Origin: Tuctoria greenei
Taxonomy: Eukaryota > Streptophyta > Magnoliopsida > Poales > Poaceae
Assembly: GCA_036927565.1 (NCBI GenBank)
Contig: JAYESD010000004.1
Location: 95,894,732 to 95,958,731, forward strand
Direction of reading: 5' to 3'
Length of the DNA: 64,000 nucleotides
Part shown: positions 10,791 to 22,625 of the stretch, piece by piece
Numbering within the stretch: the stretch's first letter is position 1
Layout of the letters: each line of letters starts with the position of its first letter
Program-made: the position numbers and the translations under genes
The notes under the pieces: model-generated
Databases searched by the model: none
Seen by the model: the letters and a program-made list of their open reading frames with translations, nothing else
Told to the model about the DNA's origin: nothing

Positions 10791-12068
10791 TTCCGCCGCG
10801 CTCGGAAAATTGCTCGCGCCGGCAGCCCGCTCCTTCGCCGCCACCTGCTCTTCAAGTCCACCGACGGACACACCGGCAACTGGTCCTTCTCCACACCGCG
10901 CCCCAACCCCCACCTCGCGCTCCTCGCTCTCGGCTGCTGTACTAAATGGCGATGCTGAAAAAACATCTTGTTCATCTGGCTGGGATAGCTCAGTGCATCT
11001 TCCTGCCTGGGTTCTAGATACCGAGGAAAATGCTGTAGAAGAGCTTATCGAGGAATGGACCAATCGATTTGAATCTTGTGGTGCAGACATTCATTCTCTT
11101 GCATTAGTCTGCGAAAGCCATTCCGCCCGCTGTGGATATCGCGAAGTACACGGATATGGTTAAATGAAGTACCAAAGCATGAATCGTGGGACTTCACTGC
11201 TATTATACTAATTTCAGCATCAGAATCTGATACAGTATCTACACATAGGGTGTCTTCAGAATTCAGCTGGAACTATATTCCTGGAGCAGGAGATGATGAA
11301 GAGAGTTGGGCACGTGGTTTGACTCCTACATTATTCTGGAAGCATTCATATGACCTTCTTCATGCTGGACCCGATCTTTGTAATCAATTGGTTGCTGACA
11401 TTGTTGAAAGGGATTGGGTTTATCGTTCGCAATAAGGTGAATATTCTCCTTAAATTGCAGTTAAGCCTCTGAAGACCCTTGGTGGTCCCAACTGCAGTGA
11501 TGATCATACAGCCAGCATGTGGCTGATGAACTCGAACTATTGCATCATTACAATAGAGTTGCAATATTCCACTAATTGTAGTCAACTCTTCTGGATTGGA
11601 ACATCAAACCATGCAGTACTGTCATCTACACTCCAAGTTGCAGATGCCTTAGATGGTGTGGACTACATACTGAACTGTGACAACACATCACAGTTGCCTT
11701 CTAACCTGTCAGAAGATTCTTACCTTGAGCTACCTATTGTGGGCTCGAAGAGTGACCGTTTCTCATTGATAAGAAAAAACCTTCCTAAAGCAGTTGACTT
11801 TGCGAAGCGAAGTCTTATTACTGGAAAAAAAATATTAGTATGCTGTCAAAATGGAGAAGTTTTAAGCACATGTGTTGCCCTAGCTATATTGGCTCTATTA
11901 TTCAATGACAGTGGATGCTTTGACAACAGCAATTCTATTGTGATAAGAGACACCACAAAGCTGTAGATGAGGAAGAAACTTGTATTCAATTGCAAATTTG
12001 CTGTAAACGCACGACCATCTACAGGAAACTTGAAACAGGTCTATGGATTTCTCTGTAATGAAAAATAG
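10791..12068 (+). pseudogene. RIT1: RIT1-like initiator tRNA phosphoribosyl-transferase, intronless broken copy
   Basis: RIT1 adds a 2'-O-ribosyl phosphate to A64 of initiator tRNA-Met, keeping it out of elongation. The conserved N-terminal block FKSTDGHTGNWSFSTP is encoded at 10851-10898. A segment with SSVHLPAWVLDTE follows (about 10980-11100). Then comes RKPFRPLWIS...WLNEVP and the block YIPGAGDDEESWARGLTP (about 11100-11435), and a C-terminal dual-specificity-phosphatase-like part with CCQNGE (about 11840-11865), ending in ARPSTGNLKQVYGF (about 12010-12050). Breaks are a frameshift just before 10851, an internal loss of roughly 50 conserved residues near 10930-10975, a frameshift near 11098, and in-frame stops at 11433, 11451 and 11964. 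From about 11100 to 12068 it is colinear and free of introns, which fits a retrocopy or captured transcript. Identification rests on recalled family motifs. Confidence 0.8.
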
Positions 12069-12343
12069 AAGCTGCCATGTTTAACGTAGTTGGTCTTGTT
12101 GCCTAAACTACTGCTCTCATTCCTTGGGAGGTGCATCTGATGAGTTTTTGTCAGTTGCTTGTTTGAGCACAGCTATGGAATATCAAGTAGCTCTGTCTTT
12201 CTGTCACATCATATGCTTATCAGTTGGCTTATTAAGAATCCATGGAACTGCTGCTCAGGCAACACCACACAAACAATTTCATTACGGAACATCTCAGTTT
12301 GAGCTTGAACAGGGCTTTGGAGACAACATATAGAAAGAAGTAA
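12069..12343 (+). other. Probable 3' untranslated or flanking remnant of the RIT1 copy
   Basis: No coding features are convincing. The sequence reads like a plant 3' UTR and is interrupted at 12344-12348 by the LARD insertion (TSD CTTTT). It continues at 55177 on the far side. Confidence 0.45.
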
Positions 12344-12348
12344 CTTTT

Positions 12349-12889
12349 TGTCACACTTGGTTTTAAGAAGGGACCAGGTGTTTTTCACATGTACACCAGG
12401 ATGAGTTGATTTTACACATGTGTAGACGAAAGTGAAATGCCATTAAATTGAACTACGTTCTAGTACATAAATTATTACATAAATGACCATTTAGGTATAA
12501 AAGAAAATTAAAAAGCAGCGGAAAATAGTAGGTAAACGGGCCTCCAAATCACAAGCGTCGCACGGGGGATACGTCAGCCTAGTACATCTCGTCTGGATCT
12601 CTGTAGAAGTCCTGGTTCTCCACCTCTTCGTCTTTATAGATTGAGGAAAAATTAGGCAACTAGCAAGTTGTAGTATCAACGGTAGTCAGCAAGTGGGAAG
12701 TTTGTGTCATTTGGTTCATATCAAGGAAGACAAATAATAGTAAAGCACTATAGCAATTACAATCTACCCTTAATGTTGTTAAGCACCTACATCTAGTTGA
12801 AATCCACCCATAAACCCCATAGTGACCAGATAATGCCCAACCCAAACCTTCCACCATTTAACCATGTGTGATAAATATGAACTTGGTCC
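12349..12889 (-). repeat. LARD left (3') LTR, segment 1
   Basis: Starts TGTCACACTTGG and aligns with 45106-45652 of the right LTR. It is interrupted at 12889 by CACTA-2, whose target duplication is TCC (12887-12889). Confidence 0.88.
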
Positions 12890-13320
12890 CACTATAGGAA
12901 TTCCGATGATTTGCAACGGTCAGGTCCGTCGCAAATAAGGTAAAAACTGTCGCAAATAAGCTATTTGCGACGGTTTCTGACCGTCGCAAATTACTCGTCG
13001 CAATTAAGCTTATTTGTGACGGCCACCGTTGCAAATAAGTCTATTTGCGACGGCTCGCAACGACCGTCGCAAGTTATTGCTCGAGGGCTAGTGAGCCCCG
13101 CTCCTGTATTTGTGACGTCCATGCTGTCACAATTTAAACTCTATTTGTGATGGACTGGCCGTCGCAAATAAGTTCAGCCAGCAGGGCCCACATGTCCTCC
13201 TCCGGGACGCACGAGGCTATTTGCGACGGCCTGGCCGTCGCAATTAATGCTTATTTGTGACGGCCTGGAGCCTTATTTGCGACGGTACTGTATAAAAAGC
13301 CGTCGCAAATAAGGATTTTT
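12890..13320 (-). repeat. CACTA-2 left terminal and subterminal array
   Basis: More than fifteen copies of the TATTTGCGACGG / CCGTCGCAAATA motif in alternating orientation, many as facing pairs that could form hairpins. It is the distal (3') end relative to the genes. Confidence 0.9.
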
Positions 13321-13475
13321 ATTGAAAAAAACTAAAAATACTACCCGGCTCGATGACTAGAATCACATAACAGCATTACAAACAACATCACAATAACAAA
13401 CAACATCACAATCACAAACAACATCACAATATCGTCGATACATCTCACATGATCATCAACAAAGCAAATAAGGGC

Positions 13476-16156
13476 TCACTCGCCCGTCTGACCTCCGAAG
13501 TCACCTCCGAAGACGAAGTCCTCATCACGCCTCATTTTAGGTGGTGGTAGCGACGGTGACGGAGTTTGTGCAGCCGTCGCAGATCCCTGCAATTAATGAA
13601 ACTTAGAGTTAGAATATAAATGTATCAACATCTCTCTCCCTCCCTTCCTCTCCCTCTATCTTTATCTAGATCCCCCTCTCTTCCTCTCTCTTTTCATTTT
13701 TTTCTCTCTATCTCAATCTATCTTTCTCTCTCACTCTATCTCTCTATTGCTATCCTTTTCCCTCTATCTTCCTCCCTCTATCTCCATCTACATCTTCCTC
13801 TCTCCCTCTATCTTCCTCTCCCTCTATCTCCATCTACATCTCCCTCTCTCTCTCTTTATTCCTCTCCTCTCTCTTCTATTTCAATCCTTTTTTTCTCTAT
13901 CTTCCTCCGTCTTCTAACTTCATCATCTCTCACTCTATCTATCTTTCACTGTCACTCCATTTTCTCGCTTTATTTGGTTAAGTTGAGTTAAAGCTAGAAT
14001 TGTTAATTTGACATAAAAAATTACCTGACCCGCAGAAGAAGGATCACCTGGAAGGACCGGTGGTAGTGGCGGTAGCTGGATCCCCAGACCTTGCGCCCGA
14101 GCCATGGCCTGTCATTGCAAACATTAAATGTTACCTATTAGTAAGTCATTTATGCTGAATTAATGAGAACTTTAGTTTTTATTTTGTTACCTCCATTGCT
14201 TCCCGCATCTGCGCTAACGCTGCTGCCTAGGTTTGGATAGTGGCCTCCATCGCGATCCTTTGGCGTTCCGCCTCCTCCTGTCGCCTGAATTTCTCTTCTA
14301 ATGTTTGTCGGAGGGACTGCATCTCAATGTCCCTCTGCGAGATGCGACGACCTGCCATGCCCACCGAAGAAGCCTTCGTGGAGCTGCCTCTCGCAGGTCT
14401 CCCCGCCCTCGAGTCGACAACTCCGTCGAATATGGCAAGCCTATAAAAAAGAGAGTTAGTAATATCAAATTGAAATATCTTGAATACTTTGAATTGAAAA
14501 TGATAAAATGACTTATAAACTCACCTTCCGTGTGCTTTTCCACGTTCGCATGCATATGCAGCTTGAGGATCAATTGGTTCACGTTCCCAATCGAAATCTT
14601 CGCCGTGTATCTTCCTAGCCTCCTCCCTGTACTTAGCCTACAAAACAAGGAAACCGTGTAAGTTCAGCAATACATATAGTTATATTTAATATGATTGATT
14701 TCTAAACTTACCAATCGCTCGGCTGCAGCCTGACTGCACCCCAGAGGTTGAGAAGGGTCCCTGTGACCTCTCTTCCAAATCTCAGCAGTGGTCGGCGGCA
14801 CCCCCGTCTCGCGCTCCTATCAATACGTGTTAGTACGAACAATATATTATCAATATATAAACATAAGTTACATAAACTTACCATGTGTTTAGCTAAACAC
14901 AAGTGGATATCTTTGCCGTGTCTGCTCTTCCCCTCGACCCCTCTACACTCTCGAGCCTTCTCGGACTTAGCTTTAAACTTATCGGTAGCCCAGTAGCGAC
15001 AAAGGTCCCAAAATGCATCGGTCCGACCCTGCAACCAGCTCACGTTGCCCTGCACATAGTTGGAAGTCGTTAAAAATACTATCGAGGAAATTATCAGAAA
15101 AAAATACTTAGTACACTCCATGTACCTGCGCGTACTCCTCCTCCGTCAGGTGCCTCTCGCTCTCTTGCCGTAATTGTAGCACGTGGTGCTAGTTCACCTT
15201 CAAGTGCTCATTAATAATTTGAACACGAGCATCTGACAAAGCTTGTCGAAGCGCCTTGGCAGCGTTGTAGTGAAACACTCTCCTCGCATCCTCAACCATG
15301 TGAGGGTCGTTCGAGTCCTCTAAAATATACCTTGCCTGTGATAAAGAATATATTGAAGAGATGTTCTTTAAAAGAGTTTAAGAGTTAAAACTTAGAAACT
15401 ATTTTTAACATACTTACCATAAAATCGGCTCATACGGCCTCCTGAAGGATGCCGTGCTACTGGTGATAGACGCGTGCGTAGTCCTCCCACGAAAGAGCAG
15501 GCACCCCATCGATGACCTCGGGATAGTGCAAATGCACTAAGGACCCGAGGAACCGTTCACCGATCTTTGGTGTCTCTCACCGGTGAAAGACGTGTCATCC
15601 CAAACCCTGCAAGATATTTATTGATTCATTACTTAAGTAACAAAAAAAACTAAAATTGAACATTATAATTTTTATTACCTATATAGGACTGGACGAATCA
15701 CGACCCTCTGTGATGGGACCGCAGGAGGACTGACAAAGTGAGTCCTCCTCGTCCTCCGCGTCTGCTGGGGCGCCACGTCAGGTGACCCAGGCGAATCATC
15801 ACCAGACGAGCCAAAGGCCTCAGGAATAGAAGGATCGCCAGCCGAGGGCTGGCTGGCCGAGGGCTGGCTCACCGAAGGGTAGCCAAGGTCAACTGGCGCC
15901 GCAGCCTCTAAGTCAGCCAGTGAGGACTATAACATTCAAAAGATTCATAAGTAAGTTTAATGTGAAATTGAATTTAAAGAATTTGTCAAAAACGAGTGAA
16001 ATTTACCTGTGACGAAGCTCTAGAGCTACTCAGAACGTGCCCCAGCAGCTGAGAGCGTCTGCTCCCAGTCGACGAGGCACCAGCAAAAGCGTCCTCAGGT
16101 CTAGAGGGGTAGAACCCCCTCGTCGGCGACACCTTCCTACCCTTCTTTGACGCCAT
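13476..16156 (-). pseudogene. TNPA-like second gene of CACTA-2 (Ptta/En/Spm family)
   Basis: It starts at ATG 16156 with MASKKGRKVSPTRGF. The next exon (about 15935-15675) holds a Ser/Pro-rich stretch and VVIRPVLYR, which corresponds to KIVIRPVGDM in CACTA-1. Later exon blocks lie near 15600-15420, 15340-15130, 15060-14890, 14820-14715, 14640-14525, 14440-14185 and 14110-14030. The last exon begins with GGATC after a TTGCAG acceptor and ends at the stop 13476-13478 (C-terminus FGGDFGGQTGE). The family binds subterminal repeats and cooperates with the TNP2-like protein encoded upstream on the same strand. The family hallmark WYNDSFSGQ has decayed, so the product is likely non-functional. Exon limits are approximate. 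Confidence 0.72.
13622..13972 (-). repeat. CT/GA microsatellite-like tract in the last intron of CACTA-2 ORF2
   Basis: About 350 bp of CTCTCTCCCTCTATC-type sequence, purine-rich on the coding strand. It sits in the last intron just before the final exon. A long open frame across it is compositional and not a gene. Confidence 0.9.
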
Positions 16157-16300
16157 CCTATTTTAATTAGATAATCATTAAATATGCAAATAAAATATAC
16201 AAAATTCATGTTACTATCTTCAACAAAAAATTACTTGTAATCACTTTCAAAATTCATCAACATCATGATCATGTGCCTGTTCCCTACTCCTTAAACCAGC

Positions 16301-19300
16301 CTAACGATCTTCCATCGTGTCCTGTTCTAATTTCCATTTTCGCATATCATCTGCCTCTGCATCTTCAACATCTTCAACATATCCAACTAATTGATCGAGT
16401 CCTGCACCAAGCTCGACGATAAAAGTGTTTGGCAACTTTTCTTCTTGGTACACTTCTTCAACGTCTACGCTATCATGGTAACCATCATCCCCAGGAGTAT
16501 AAAACCGCTCACGAGGATTCACCTTATATACCACCCACCAAGCACTGAGCTTCGTGCATGGATAAGGTAGATAATACACTTGTTCCACTTGATGTGCAAG
16601 AACAAATGTATCGCAACCTCGTAGTTGGTCCTTATGTTTTACTTCCACCATTCCAAATTGGTTTTCTCGAGTTCCATGAGTGCGATCAAACCAGTCACAA
16701 TCAAAGAAGACAACTCGAAGGGTCTTATTTCCGGTAAAAGTAAATTCAAGGATTTTGTTAATGATCCCATAATAATCGGTTAAATTCCCTTGAGTATCCA
16801 TTGCTCTCGTCACAACACCAGAATTTGATGTTGCCGCGAGAGGACGAAGAGCTTCAAAATGAGTTGTACGGAATCAAAAGCCATTTATGTCATATCAACC
16901 ATAGCTTCTAACATTCACCAATCCATAAGATAGCTGCTGCAAATCTTCATGGACATTGTGAGTCCGACATTGTCATAAATGATCGTAAGTTAAAATATAC
17001 TTCTTTAATAATAGTAACTTATAATACATAGAAGAGGAGAGAATATTACATAATCTCAAAATCAGGATAGGAAACTCTGTCCCCAATTCATTCCTTTTTT
17101 TCGCATCCCTTCTACTTGTTTGGCCGTAGGTTGATGCCTATGTGGCCAACATTGTCTGTGGAACTCGCTAAACGTGAAAAAACATCTTTTAGAATACATG
17201 TGTAGCAAAATATGTCAATTAGCATAAATGTAGGACAAACACTTACTCAAAGTATTCCTGCATGCCTTCTATATTTGCGTACATGTAGAGTAAAGCAATA
17301 GTCCTTTCATGTTCGGATAGCACGTAGGTCGTGTAGCTACCAACGGTGGTGCCTCTCGTTTGAAAAATGGAATGGTCGCTTAAAGGGGGTGTTTAGTCCA
17401 CATTGTATCGCATCACCGAAGTATTGATATTGTTTTCTTCTGCAAAGTAGACACATGAAAAGTATCCTACTTCGTTAAGAGCATATGCTTCAGCGATGCA
17501 CCCTTCCACCCTTGCCCTGTTGCCAATCATTGGTTTCAGATATCGTAGCGCTCTATCAATGTGATACATCCACCTATATTGCACAGGACCGCCAACTTTA
17601 GCTTCGAATGGATGATGGATAAGCAGATGTTGCATTGGATTGAAGAAACCCGGTGGAAAAAATTTTCCATCTTACATAAAAGTATGGGTATCTCCTTCTC
17701 TAACTTATCCATCATTCTGATCTTGATTTATTTAGCACAAAGCTGTCTATAGAAATAGCTAAGCTCGGCTAAAACCTTCCACACCACTTCAACCCAGTGA
17801 GGTTTCCTGTGTTGACATTTACGGCTCGTTTCAGGCTAGCTGCGTAATCATCTAGGAATTTCAAAGTTTTCATCCATTTCATAACTTCTTTCTTTTCTTT
17901 CAATCGAAGACAGAAAGAAGCACGTGGCTTCCCACCACTTTCTTAGATTTCAAGAGTTGGACGGTGACAAATATCTGCCAAATCTAGTCTAGCTTTGTAA
18001 TTGTCTTTCATTTTGCTAGGCATATCCATGCAAGTGCTTATGATACTTTCACTCATGTTATACTCCTGATGCATGACATCAATGTTTTGCATTAGAGTCA
18101 ACGACTTCACATACGGTAGCTCCCAAAGTCCACATATGTGAGTCCAATTGTGTTCCTCTCCATAACCTACGAAATATCCAGTACGACCTTCATCAGGCAC
18201 CAGTTTGTCCAACATATCAGAAATTTCTGACCCGTTGAGACGCTTCGATGGTCCTTTAGTGACAACAGTGTTCTTTTGAAAGACATGCCTCTGTTGCCTA
18301 AATATGTGATTCAAGGGCAGCCAACGTCTGTGACAATCGAAGTAAGATATTTTGCCTCCATGAGTTAGTCGAAAGCAATCCGTGTATGAAGCACATATCG
18401 GACACGTCAGACGATCGTGAGTGCTCCATCCGGAAAACATGCCATATGCCAGCAAATCATGGACGGACAACAAATAAGCAGCTCGAAGGTTGAATTTCTG
18501 CTTCTTGTAACTATCGTACGCTTCGACTCCTATCCACAAGACTTTCAATTCTTTGATCAGCGGTTTTAACATCACGTTGAGATGTGACCCGGGATGATCA
18601 GGTGCTGGTACAATGAGGCTGAGAAACATGAACTCGTTTTTCATACAAAAAGCAGGTGGCAGGTTGTACGGAATGACAAAGACGGGCCAACAGGAGTATG
18701 GCGTGGCGTTCGTATTGAACGGTGAGAATCTGCCTATCGCTAATTCGATGCAAACATTCCTCTCATCACGAGAAAAGTCTGGATCGAAACGGTCTAGCGC
18801 CTTCCATGCATCACCATCGGACGGATGCGTCAAGAATTCTTTGTTCTCACGTTTACCTTCTTTGTGCCATCTTATGTGTCTTGCGGTTCTTTTTGAAAGA
18901 AACAACCGCTTCAACCGAGGTGTCACAGGCAAGTAACGAAGCTGCTTATGTGTGACATCTATCATCACATTATCGCCATCGTCATTAACAACTTCGACAT
19001 ACCTCGGTTTACCACATTTCAAGCACATCTTCTCATTGGCGTGCTCTTTTTAGAATAGCATGCAGTTGTCTGGGCACACATCGATTTTCTCATACTTCAT
19101 ACCGAGACCAGATATCTTGAGCTTTGAATGATACATATCTGGTGTCGCTTTGTGTGGTTGTGGAAGGATATCGCAGATCAATTTCATGAGATCATTGTAG
19201 CGGTTGATGGAAAAAAAGTATGTCGACTTAATTGCCATAAATCTGGTCAAGAAAGCAAGTATGGTCATAACCGTGTGTTCATGCAACGACTCTTGTGATT

Positions 19301-19685
19301 TCTTCAGCTCCTCGATAAACTTCTCTACCTCATTTTTAAGAGGATCCTCTGCTTCTAGAGCTTCTAGCATCTCATCCATCCTATTAACCTCTGTTATATC
19401 ATCATCCTCATCCACTTCTACTATGACTCAAGAATTAGTCTCGCCATGAAAGGTCTACACTTCATAATGTGGAGTGAAACCGTTTCGACATAAGTAAAAC
19501 GAAAGCTCCAATCTTCTCAAAAACTTGGTGTTCCGGCATTTTGTACATGGGCACCGCACCATATCTTTTGTTGACAATGAAAATGCTCGATCCAAAAATT
19601 TATCTAACTTGATAAACCACTCATTCGAGTGACCACCAGTTCTGCTCTTCCAGCTAGTATACATCCAACTACGGCCTTCACCCAT
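16301..19685 (-). pseudogene. TNP2-like transposase of CACTA-2 (best preserved of the window)
   Basis: It starts at ATG 19685 with MGEGRSWMYTSW (transposase-associated domain, followed by the CPCTKCRN Cys cluster near 19550). A 361-codon open stretch (19028-17943) covers most of the Transposase_21 domain. It includes PSDGDAWKALDRFDPDF, PVFVIPYNLPPAFCMKN, FDCHRRWLP and NIDVMHQEYN. DUF4218 follows (17640-17393, QHLLIHHPFEAKVGGPVQY), then a conserved intron with a GTAAGT donor near 17250, and DUF4216 (16815-16301, DWFDRTHGTRENQFGMVEV and AWWVVYKVNPRERF). Breaks include stops at 19455, 19428 and 19050 (where relatives have Trp in CMLFWKE) and at 17943. Only a few lesions separate it from an open gene, so it is younger than the CACTA-1 copy. 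Confidence 0.88.
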
Positions 19686-20769
19686 GTTTAGCTCTACAGT
19701 TTAACACAAAAGAAATTATCATTAATGTATACAAGATAGTTCCTAAAATCATTATTAGTTTCATTGTTATGTTATGTCATGGCCCTACAACCTAGGCAGA
19801 TAGATCCTAAACCCACCAAAGAGTGACCGAGCGGAGCGGGCTCATGACGAGACGCGTGATCCGGATTCAAATGAAATTTCGGCAGCATAACCCCGCTGTT
19901 CTCCACTGCACGCTCAAAAATGGTGCAGCAGAGAACAACAAGGTTACGCCATCGAAATCTCGTCCAAATCTAGACCCGCGTCTCGTCACAAGCCACGCCC
20001 CCTTGGTCACTCCCAGGCTGTCCAAAAAGGGACAATTCTGAACCTGCACGTCTCACATGCCAATAGCATGTGAGATGTGCCGAAACGGGTAATACATTGT
20101 TATAGGTTACGTTGCTCATTTTCATTTTGAAGTCATTTAAGAGAGATGAAAGAACTAGAGAAAGAGTGAGAGGAAAGTTCGTCTTAGATGACAATTCCAC
20201 ATCCATTTTCACCGTACACGCAATCGCGAGTCATTGACATCCTTACCAACCAGTTCGCTTCCGTGTCAACTTGACGCATGCAGTACCACTACAATGGTCT
20301 ACACGGCATGATCACACTTATTACGTGTCGTGCCCTTCCAGGTTGGTCCGAGCCGGCCCAAAACCCCTTTATTTATATATATTAAGTAGTCACTCAAAAA
20401 CATTATATGAATGCACTAAAATCCAAACATACACTAAACATAATAGAAATTCAGAATGACAGACCAAGCTATAAACAAAAAACAAATAAAGCATATACAA
20501 AATCTAATTATGCGTTTACTACAAAATCTGAACGAAAAACATATTAGCCACAATGGACAAGTGTGAATTACAAGTGTAATACAAGACAACATATAAAACA
20601 TATACAATTATGCAAGACAAAAAACATATTAGCCAAAAAGATAGACTAAAATCCAATTATACTAAATCTAATACAAGACAAATTTATAGCACAAATGTGA
20701 AATCTTGCATACTGTACAATAGACAATTAGCCACAATGTAAAAACAAATTCGACTAAACCTAATACCTA
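19686..20769 (-). other. CACTA-2 5' leader, homologous to the CACTA-1 leader
   Basis: No gene. The part about 19823-20110 is homologous (inverse orientation) to 1123-1375 of CACTA-1, including the GTGCAGCAGAG / CTCCACTGCACG inverted repeat. The rest is A/T-rich. It is likely promoter-proximal transcribed sequence, because it lies between the GC-rich block and the start codon at 19685. Confidence 0.55.
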
Positions 20770-21315
20770 AAAGGGGGCAGGGCCGGGGCGACGAGGCCGG
20801 GGGCGATGAGGGCTAGGGCAGCGAGGGCACGACCGGCGCTGGGGCAAAAAAGCGGCGCCCAGACAAAAAAAGCAGTGCCCAACGCCTATTCCCATCGCTC
20901 ACGGGAAAGCGAAGTGGCGGGGGCTCTCCCCAATTTCTAGCTAATTGCCCATTAAGTGTGCTAGCTAACAATTGACAATTAATTGCAAAAATTCACAAAA
21001 AATACTAGCAACTAATAGGGAGCTCACCTCGTTGGAGGCAGCCGGGCAGGCTCGGGCTCAGGGACGGCGGCGCTCGGGCGAGGGCGATGGCGCTCGAGCG
21101 AGGACGAGGGCGGCAGTGCACAAGGATGAGGCGGACGCCAGGGGCCGGGGACGTCAGGGGCCAAGGGCGGCGGGGGCGCGGCGGGCCAGGGCCGGCAAGG
21201 CCGGGGGCAGTGAGGCCGGGGGCGGTGAGGCCGGGGCGGCGGGGGCACTGCAGGCCGGCGGCGGGAGCGGGGGCGGCGGGGCCGGGGGAGGAGCAGAGCG
21301 GCGGCGGCGCACGTA
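20770..21315 (-). promoter_or_regulatory. Very GC-rich block at the 5' side of the CACTA-2 transposase
   Basis: Strongly G-rich on the plus strand (GGGGCGGCGGGGCCGG type), dense in CpG and with runs that could form G-quadruplexes. An A/T-rich gap (about 20935-21020) splits it. Position matches the GC-rich first-exon control region of Spm. The open frames across it on either strand are compositional. Confidence 0.5.
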
Positions 21316-21359
21316 AGGATAAGACGAAGCGAATGAGTTGGGCCCGACAGTATAAGCCT

Positions 21360-21625
21360 TTAACCTATGACGGCCAGGTTAATTGCGATGACCCTAGGGT
21401 TGGCCGTCGCAATTGATATTATTTGCGATGGCTAACGGAAAAGGCCGTCGTAAATAAGCTTTATTTGCGACGGCCTTCTTATTTGCAACGACTACTGTAG
21501 AAACCGTCGCAAATAAGTTTATATTTGCGACGACCATTTGCGGGCTGTCGCAAATAGGTTTATTTGTGATGGCCGGCCATCGCAAATACCGGCGGCCGTC
21601 GCAAATGACAACATTTCCTGTAGTG
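21360..21625 (-). repeat. CACTA-2 right subterminal array and terminal repeat
   Basis: At least nine copies of the TTTGCGACGG motif in both orientations, ending in ACATTTCCTGTAGTG at 21611-21625. It is the promoter-proximal end for the minus-strand genes. Confidence 0.9.
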
Positions 21626-21628
21626 TCC

Positions 21629-22016
21629 TAAGCCGCTCGTGTCCGTGAGCACGGCTGTCTAGACAGTTTGACAAAACTCTGCAGATTGTGTATCCTTTAT
21701 CCACAGTTCATGATTTCATCCCCTGTTGCCAGGTGGACTAAAATAAACCTCCATGTTGCCAGCGGCGGCCAACCACTGTACATACTTCCATAGGTGTGCA
21801 ACCAGGAGATCCCTATGAGGTCTTTCCGATGGTTCTCCCGACTTACAATTGTTACACTGAGGTTTTACCGCTTCGACACCTAGAGTCTAATTTCTTTCGG
21901 CTAGGAGAAGCCTTCTCTTGAGTCATGCGGATTCCTAGGCAGTAGTCTGAACCAATTCCTTGCTCGTTCGATTACCAACACTACACCGGGAGAGACCAAA
22001 TTACTAAACCAAGTTG
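21629..22016 (-). repeat. LARD left LTR, segment 2
   Basis: CTAAGCCGCTCGTGTCC to AAACCAAGTTG aligns with about 45652-46034 of the right LTR. It is bounded on the left by CACTA-2 and on the right by CACTA-3. Confidence 0.88.
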
Positions 22017-22300
22017 CACTACAGGAAACGATGAATAGGGTGTCTGTTTAGGTAGATGCATTGGCCCCAACACATTTAACTCGTCTAAGAGTGTCGATTT
22101 ACTGGAACCGACACTCATAAGTTAAATGCGTCGATTTTCTTGAGCCAACCGACGCACATATTAACTGTGTTGACCAAACTAATGCTTTTATTAAATGCGT
22201 CAGTTCAACTGATGCTCGTATGGCGGGCCCGGTTGGCTCCGGCTCTAAGAGCGTCGGCGAGGGCAAAACCGACACTCTTAAGCGGGCCCCACTCGAAAAC
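22017..22300 (+). repeat. CACTA-3 left terminal and subterminal array
   Basis: Repeated GTGTCGATTT / ACCGACACTC and GCGTCGG motifs in both orientations, at about 22088-22115, 22127-22155, 22195-22212 and 22250-22280. Confidence 0.8.
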
Positions 22301-22309
22301 TAAACCCTT

Positions 22310-22625
22310 CGCCTTTTCACTTCTCCCGCGCACATTTCATTCTCCCCCGTGCCTTCTCGCCTACACCCCCGCCCACCGCCGCTAGCCAGCCACCTCGCCG
22401 GCGCCTCTGCCAGTTGGCCGGCTGGCATCCCCTCCGCCTCCCCCGTCCGGCCCCCCATCTGCCCCCCTGTCCGGCGCCCCCGCCCGCCTTGCGCGCCGGC
22501 GCCCTCGGTGCCCCATCCGGCCCTCCTCGGCGGCCCCTTCCGGCCCCCCTCAGCGCTTCGTCCAGCGCCCATTAATCGGCCCTCCTCGGCGCCCCCTCCG
22601 ACCCCTTGTCCGCGGGTGTGAAGTC
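22310..22625 (+). promoter_or_regulatory. GC-rich block, possible non-coding first exon of CACTA-3
   Basis: A C-rich stretch (CCGCCTCCCCCGTCCGGCC type) between the subterminal array and an A/T-rich 340-bp region. It ends near GTATAAGGTAAAAAA (22627-22640), whose AAG|GTAAAA could be a splice donor. It has the same position as in CACTA-1 and CACTA-2. Confidence 0.5.

Larger units (their letters stand above)
12890..21625 (-). mobile_element. CACTA-2, En/Spm-type transposon (complete, degenerate)
   Basis: Ends are CACTATAGGAA at 12890 and TTCCTGTAGTG at 21625, flanked by the 3-bp duplication TCC (12887-12889 and 21626-21628). The other LARD LTR keeps the uninterrupted site CTTGGTCCTAAGCC near 45643-45656, so both borders are exact. 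Genes run on the minus strand: TNP2-like 19685-16301, then TNPA-like 16156-13476. Subterminal arrays of TTTGCGACGG-type motifs fill both ends. Length is 8736 bp, close to maize Spm size. Confidence 0.95.

Noticed and set aside
10791..12068. A functional RIT1 gene
   Set aside because: Two frameshifts, three in-frame stops and loss of a conserved internal block exclude a normal product.
12890..13320. Regularly spaced direct and inverted repeats that resemble a CRISPR array
   Set aside because: They are subterminal motifs of a CACTA transposon: both orientations, variable spacing, exact transposon ends and eukaryotic context.
13620..13991. 123-codon Leu/Ser/Pro-rich frame
   Set aside because: It is translation of the CT-rich intron tract on the non-coding strand of CACTA-2.
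20972..21416. Gly/Ala/Arg-rich frames
   Set aside because: Compositional frames in a GC-rich block exist on both strands; no domain, and they end in the subterminal repeats.
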